From NCBI RefSeq assembly GCF_009789675.1, contig NZ_CP046914.1:992001-1056000 (forward strand): a stretch of DNA of 64,000 bases. The letters run 5' to 3'. The DNA comes from Paraburkholderia acidisoli. Lineage in GTDB: Bacteria; Pseudomonadota; Gammaproteobacteria; Burkholderiales; Burkholderiaceae. The position numbers and the translations under genes are program-made. The notes under the pieces were generated by a model that was given only the letters and a program-made list of their open reading frames with translations, had not been told where the DNA came from and searched no databases. Positions 60,376 to 64,000 of the stretch are shown here, piece by piece. Each line of letters begins with the position of its first letter. Positions within the stretch are counted from its first letter, which is position 1.

Positions 60376-61275
60376 ATGATGCCGATTCGACGCGACGTCC
60401 GTTTCGCGCTACCACCCGAAAGGGCTTGCGACTGGCACGTCGAAGGCGTGCCGGTCACGCACTTCTTCAACGCGCTTTCGCTGTTGTTTCCGGCTGGCGA
60501 GCGCTTCTTCATGGACTCCGTGCGGCACTATCGCGACCACATCGAAGACCCCGAACTCAAACGTCAGGTGATGGGTTTCATCGGTCAGGAAGCCATGCAT
60601 ACGCGCGAGCACGTGGAGTACAACGACTTGCTGCAGGCGGCCGGCCTGCCCGCGCACAAGCTCGACAAGCGGCTCTGGGCAATCCTCAATTTCGCGCGCA
60701 AGGTCTTGCCGCCTTCGCTGCAACTCGCGCAAACCGTTGCGCTCGAACACTACACGGCCATGCTCGCCGACCTGTTGCTCGACGATTCGAGCCGACGCAT
60801 CGAGGGGTCGGTGGAAGGTTACAAGCAGATGTGGCTGTGGCACGCACTGGAAGAAACCGAACATAAATCGGTATCCTTCGACGTGTGGAATGTCGTGATC
60901 GAGCCCGGCGTAAAGCGCTATTTGATGCGCACGGGAACGATGCTTGCGACCACGGTTCTCTTTTGGCTCATCGTATTCGACTATCACTGCGCATTGTTGC
61001 GCGCGCACCGGAGGCGCCGCGGCAAGACCGGTGGCATGTGGAAGCTCGTGAAATTCCTATACGGCCCTCGTCACGGCGTGTTCCCCGGCATCGCGATCGA
61101 ATGGCTGCGCTTTTTCAAGCCCGGCTTTCATCCGTGGGATCACGACAATCGGCGTCATCTCGACCGCATCGACCCGCTCGTGGAGCAGATCGACGCCACC
61201 AACGCGCAATATGCCGCGCAAGCCGCGCCGCGACGCGTCCCGCTGCATTCGGCGGCCTCGCCGCGTGCCGTGTGA
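60376..61275 (+). CDS. PF10118-type predicted metal-dependent hydrolase
   Basis: A 299-residue protein of the metal_hydrol (PF10118) family. It is helical with acidic and His motifs suited to a di-iron or similar site: VMGFIGQEAMHTREHVEYND and ALEHYTAMLADLLL followed by WLWHALEETEHKSVSFDVWN. A hydrophobic segment (MLATTVLFWLIVFDY, about 190-205) suggests membrane contact. The pattern of paired E and EExxH-like helices resembles ferritin-like di-iron oxygenases more than hydrolases. Function not established. In operon with the SDR. Confidence 0.8.
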   Translation: MMPIRRDVRFALPPERACDWHVEGVPVTHFFNALSLLFPAGERFFMDSVRHYRDHIEDPELKRQVMGFIGQEAMHTREHVEYNDLLQAAGLPAHKLDKRLWAILNFARKVLPPSLQLAQTVALEHYTAMLADLLLDDSSRRIEGSVEGYKQMWLWHALEETEHKSVSFDVWNVVIEPGVKRYLMRTGTMLATTVLFWLIVFDYHCALLRAHRRRRGKTGGMWKLVKFLYGPRHGVFPGIAIEWLRFFKPGFHPWDHDNRRHLDRIDPLVEQIDATNAQYAAQAAPRRVPLHSAASPRAV

Positions 61276-61280
61276 GCGCG

Positions 61281-62180
61281 ATGATGCGCAGCGCGTGCGA
61301 GACCGTGTACGTCCAGTCCGGCGACGTGCGTCTCGCGGCTTACGTGAGCGGTCCCGCGAATGCACCCTGCATTGTGCTCGTGCATGGTTACCCCGATTCG
61401 GCGCGCGTCTGGGACGCGTTGCGCGCCGAACTCGACACGCGCTTTCGCGTGATCGCGTACGACGTGCGCGGCATGGGCGCGTCAGAAGCGCCCTGTGAGC
61501 GTTCGGGCTACGCGTTGGCGCAACTGGCACGCGATCTCGCCGCCGTGGCCGACGCCACGTGCGGCACGCGTCCATTTCATCTGCTGGCGCACGACTGGGG
61601 TTCGATCCAGAGCTGGGAAGCGGTGACCGACCCCGCGTTCGCGTCGCGCATTATTTCGTACACCTCGATATCGGGGCCTTGCCTCGACCATGTATTTCGC
61701 AAGCCGCGTAACGTTTCGCAGTTGCTGAAGTCGTGGTACATCGCGTTCTTTCATCTGCCGCTCGTGCCCGAACTGGTGTGGCGCGGCGGCGGCGCGAAGC
61801 TGTGGCCCTGGTGGGTGCGCAAAACCGAGCGCGTGCGCGTGGAACGCGACCCGTTTCAGTTGCGCAACTCGCTCAACGGCCTGCATCTGTATCGCGCGAA
61901 TTTCCGCGCCTGCGCACGCAAGCCGCGCGAACGCAGCACGCGCGTGCCGGTGCAATTCATCGTGCCGCGCTTCGATCGATACGTCACGCCCGCGATGTCC
62001 GAGGACCTCGACCGCTGGCTGGGCGCCTACGAGCGCGAGATCATCGCCGCACCGCACTGGGCCGTGGTGAGCGAAGCGCCGCAGATCGCCGCGCGCTTCA
62101 TGCATTTCGCGGCGCGCTGCGCGAGTGCGCAACCGCTCCATCCCAACGAATCTTCCCTGCACACCGAGGTGAACCCGTGA
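61281..62180 (+). CDS. alpha/beta hydrolase of the epoxide-hydrolase type
   Basis: A 299-residue alpha/beta hydrolase. The oxyanion motif is LVHGYPDS (33-40). The nucleophile elbow reads LLAHDWGS with Asp105, the aspartate nucleophile of epoxide hydrolases and dehalogenases, not serine. The late His is near AAPHWAVVSEAP. It resembles the N-terminal part of EphD. Start at ATG 61281, or GTG 61272 overlapping the preceding stop. It overlaps the next hydrolase gene by 4 nt. Confidence 0.85.
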   Translation: MMRSACETVYVQSGDVRLAAYVSGPANAPCIVLVHGYPDSARVWDALRAELDTRFRVIAYDVRGMGASEAPCERSGYALAQLARDLAAVADATCGTRPFHLLAHDWGSIQSWEAVTDPAFASRIISYTSISGPCLDHVFRKPRNVSQLLKSWYIAFFHLPLVPELVWRGGGAKLWPWWVRKTERVRVERDPFQLRNSLNGLHLYRANFRACARKPRERSTRVPVQFIVPRFDRYVTPAMSEDLDRWLGAYEREIIAAPHWAVVSEAPQIAARFMHFAARCASAQPLHPNESSLHTEVNP

Positions 62181-63235
62181 GTCCACTCGTTCTGGCTGTC
62201 GTGGGTGCCGTTGTCGTCGTTGCGGCGACCACGAGCGTCGTGCTCGCCATCTTTACGAAGCGCGCCACACGCGTGATCGAAGCGTCGGTGCCGATGGACG
62301 GCAAGCTCGTCGATGTCGACGGCGACCGCATTCATTATGTCGAATACGGCGAGGGACCGCCCGTGGTGTTCGTGCACGGCCTGAGCGGACAGATGCGCAA
62401 CTTCGCGTGGCTGCCCATCGCTGCGCTCGCACGCGAGCATCGCGTGATTCTCATCGATCGCCCCGGCGCGGGCTATTCCACGCGCGGCGCGCAATCGCAG
62501 GCCAATATTTATGCGCAGGCGCGCACGGTGGCGCGCTTCATCGAAACGATGCGGCTCGAAGCGCCCGTGCTGGTCGGCCATTCGCTCGGCGGCGCGATTG
62601 CGCTGGCCGTGGCACTCGAATACCCGCGGGCGGTGGAGCGCATCGCGCTCATCGCGCCGCTCACGCACGTGCAAACCGAAGTCCCGAAGGCGTTCCGCGC
62701 CCTCGTGCTGCGCTCGAAGGCCGTACGGCGCTTCGTTTCGCGCACCTTCGCCACGCCCGTGGGTCTCGCCACGAGCGCCGCCGTCCTGAAGCAGGTGTTC
62801 GCCCCCGAGCCCGTGCCCGACGACTTCCCCACGCGCGGCGGCGGTTTGCTGAGCCTGCGGCCGAGCGGCTTCTATAGTGCTTCTGCCGATCTGGTCGCGA
62901 TCGAAGATGCCGACGACCTCGCGCAGATGGAACAGCGCTACGGACAACTGACTATTCCTATCGACGTGTTGTTCGGCCGTGAAGACGTGGTCCTCGACTG
63001 GCGGCGTCACGGCGACGCGCTGCGCCGCAAGTCGGAACTCGTCACGCTCAAGGTCGTGAGCGGCGGCCACATGCTGCCCGTCACCGCGCCCTGCACGACG
63101 TTCGACTGGCTGCTCTCCGCCATCGCGGGCACGGCGCACGCCAGCAGCCCGCGCGAGATTCGCGTCGAGCAACCGGCACAGGACATTGCGCGGCGCGGCA
63201 TGCCCGGCGGCGCTAGAGCGACTGCTCGGTACTAA
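62177..63235 (+). CDS. membrane-anchored alpha/beta hydrolase (serine type)
   Basis: A 352-residue hydrolase. GTG 62177 overlaps the previous stop (GTGA). The first ~27 residues are a membrane anchor (LVLAVVGAVVVVAATTSVVL). The catalytic domain shows VVFVHGLSGQM (oxyanion), VLVGHSLGGAIAL with Ser136, VLFGREDVVLDW with the acid, and a His in VSGGHMLPVTAP. It could act on esters made by the monooxygenase, a common pairing. The substrate is unknown. Confidence 0.86.
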   Translation: MSPLVLAVVGAVVVVAATTSVVLAIFTKRATRVIEASVPMDGKLVDVDGDRIHYVEYGEGPPVVFVHGLSGQMRNFAWLPIAALAREHRVILIDRPGAGYSTRGAQSQANIYAQARTVARFIETMRLEAPVLVGHSLGGAIALAVALEYPRAVERIALIAPLTHVQTEVPKAFRALVLRSKAVRRFVSRTFATPVGLATSAAVLKQVFAPEPVPDDFPTRGGGLLSLRPSGFYSASADLVAIEDADDLAQMEQRYGQLTIPIDVLFGREDVVLDWRRHGDALRRKSELVTLKVVSGGHMLPVTAPCTTFDWLLSAIAGTAHASSPREIRVEQPAQDIARRGMPGGARATARY

Positions 63236-63314
63236 AGCCGAGCCATAGCGGGATCGCCCTGCTATCGTCGAAAGAACCGCGCGAAGCGGCATCGACAACA
63301 ATCAGGAGACAACC

Positions 63315-64000
63315 ATGGCCGTGCCCCTCGAGGTGCAGGCGCCGCGCTTTGGCGCGCCCGACACCGACGGTATCTGGTACGACGCGTATCCGCCCGGCGT
63401 GCCGCGCGAGATCGATCCGTCGCAGTACGAAACGATTACGCAGTACTTCGACGAATGCACGGCCGCGTTCCGCGACCGTGTGGCGTACGTAAGCATCGGC
63501 GCTTCGCTCACATACGGCGCGCTCGCGCGCAAGGCCGAAGCGTTCGCGGCGTGGCTGCAAAGCGTGGGCATCCAGCCCGGCGAGCGCGTGGCCATCATGC
63601 TGCCCAACACGTTTCAATATCCGGTGGCGCTGTTCGGCGCGCTCAAGGCGGGTGCCGTGGTCGTCAACGTGAACCCGCTCTACACGCCGCGCGAACTCGC
63701 GCACCAGTTGCGCGACAGCGGCGCGCGCGCGATTGTCGTGTTCGAGAACTTCGCGAAGACGCTCGAAGTGGCGCTGCCCGGCACCCGCGTCGAGCACATC
63801 GCGGTCACGGCGCTCGGCGATCTGCTCTCCGAAGGCGTGAACGTCAAGGGACGTTTGCTCAATTTCGTGCTCAAGCGCGTGAAGAAGATGGTGCCGAAGT
63901 ACTCGCTGCCGAATGCGGTACGCCTGCGCGACGCGCTCGCGCTCGGTGCGAAGCGGCCCATGGCCAATGCGGCGCGCACGAGCGGCGATCTCGCGTTTCT
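63315..64000 (+). CDS. AMP-binding long-chain acyl-CoA ligase, C-terminus outside the window
   Basis: The frame from ATG 63315 (AGGAG upstream) runs off the right edge and gives about 228 residues. It starts MAVPLEVQAPRFGAPDTDGI and shows YETITQYFDECTAAFRDRVA, SLTYGALARKAEAFAAWLQS, GERVAIMLPNTFQYPVALFG and GAVVVNVNPLYTPRELAHQL, all typical of FadD. The AMP loop is just beyond the edge. It likely activates a fatty or other carboxylic acid released by the hydrolases upstream, completing the cluster. Confidence 0.88.
   Translation, partial: MAVPLEVQAPRFGAPDTDGIWYDAYPPGVPREIDPSQYETITQYFDECTAAFRDRVAYVSIGASLTYGALARKAEAFAAWLQSVGIQPGERVAIMLPNTFQYPVALFGALKAGAVVVNVNPLYTPRELAHQLRDSGARAIVVFENFAKTLEVALPGTRVEHIAVTALGDLLSEGVNVKGRLLNFVLKRVKKMVPKYSLPNAVRLRDALALGAKRPMANAARTSGDLAF

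Noticed and set aside
1..64000. CRISPR array, rRNA or intact insertion sequence
   Set aside because: No regularly spaced repeats with unique spacers, no rRNA signature and no transposase seen; the dispersed repeat is irregularly spaced.

Overview
The window is GC-rich chromosome from a Burkholderia sensu lato bacterium (Paraburkholderia, Caballeronia or Burkholderia). This rests on GC-rich codon use, two tandem DUF2957 lipoproteins (a family I know mainly from this group), a Burkholderia-type hpa cluster and a Burkholderia-subfamily VgrG segment. No rRNA, tRNA or CRISPR array was seen. Both ends cut genes: a GNAT acetyltransferase on the left and an AMP-binding acyl-CoA ligase on the right.

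Layout. 0-7.5 kb: acetyltransferase, AraC regulator, LysE exporter, precorrin-6A synthase (cobF), then a Fur-controlled iron-uptake locus (TonB receptor, PiuC-type hydroxylase, PepSY membrane protein). 7.6-15.1 kb: an acquired, partly AT-rich island. It holds an orphan TssF-VgrG chimera, a LexA-boxed operon around a ParA-like ATPase broken by several 1-nt frameshifts, a run of small unknown minus-strand genes with palindromes and a 26-bp perfect inverted repeat, and a tyrosine integrase. 15.1-23.7 kb: a cluster of DnaA-box-like sites, an Aer-like chemoreceptor, a DedA-rhodanese fusion, a thioredoxin-reductase-like protein with a cyclic-nucleotide domain and no CxxC, a YcaQ-like glycosylase and a thioredoxin. 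23.7-32.7 kb: hpaR-hpaG1-hpaG2-hpaE-hpaD-hpaH for homoprotocatechuate meta-cleavage, a MarR regulator, a class II aldolase-like protein, a ketopantoate-reductase-like protein and an MFS carrier. 33-42 kb: a large MscS channel and a nitrate/sulfonate-type ABC transporter (two-domain permease plus ATPase with C-terminal extension) with small leader ORFs. 42.4-50.6 kb: an EntS-like exporter and a molybdenum locus (two unknown genes including a DUF2325 protein, a short ModE, NifQ-like protein, di-molbindin, WtpA-like binding protein, fused ModB-ModC). 51-56.5 kb: an unknown coiled-coil protein, two DUF2957 lipoproteins and an OmpW-type porin. 56.7-64 kb: a MerR regulator and a same-strand cluster of Baeyer-Villiger-type monooxygenase, SDR, PF10118 protein, two alpha/beta hydrolases and acyl-CoA ligase, reminiscent of the mycobacterial mymA operon.

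Strongest leads: (1) three ModE-box-like dyads with the same 8-8-8 geometry, before the 170-aa gene, the DUF2325 gene and the molybdate binding-protein gene, which place the DUF2325 pair in the molybdenum regulon beside a NifQ homologue that lacks one motif cysteine; (2) the integrase-linked island with an SOS-boxed, frameshifted ParA operon and a TssF-VgrG chimera; (3) a dispersed intergenic repeat of about 24 bp, 14 copies, all in one orientation.
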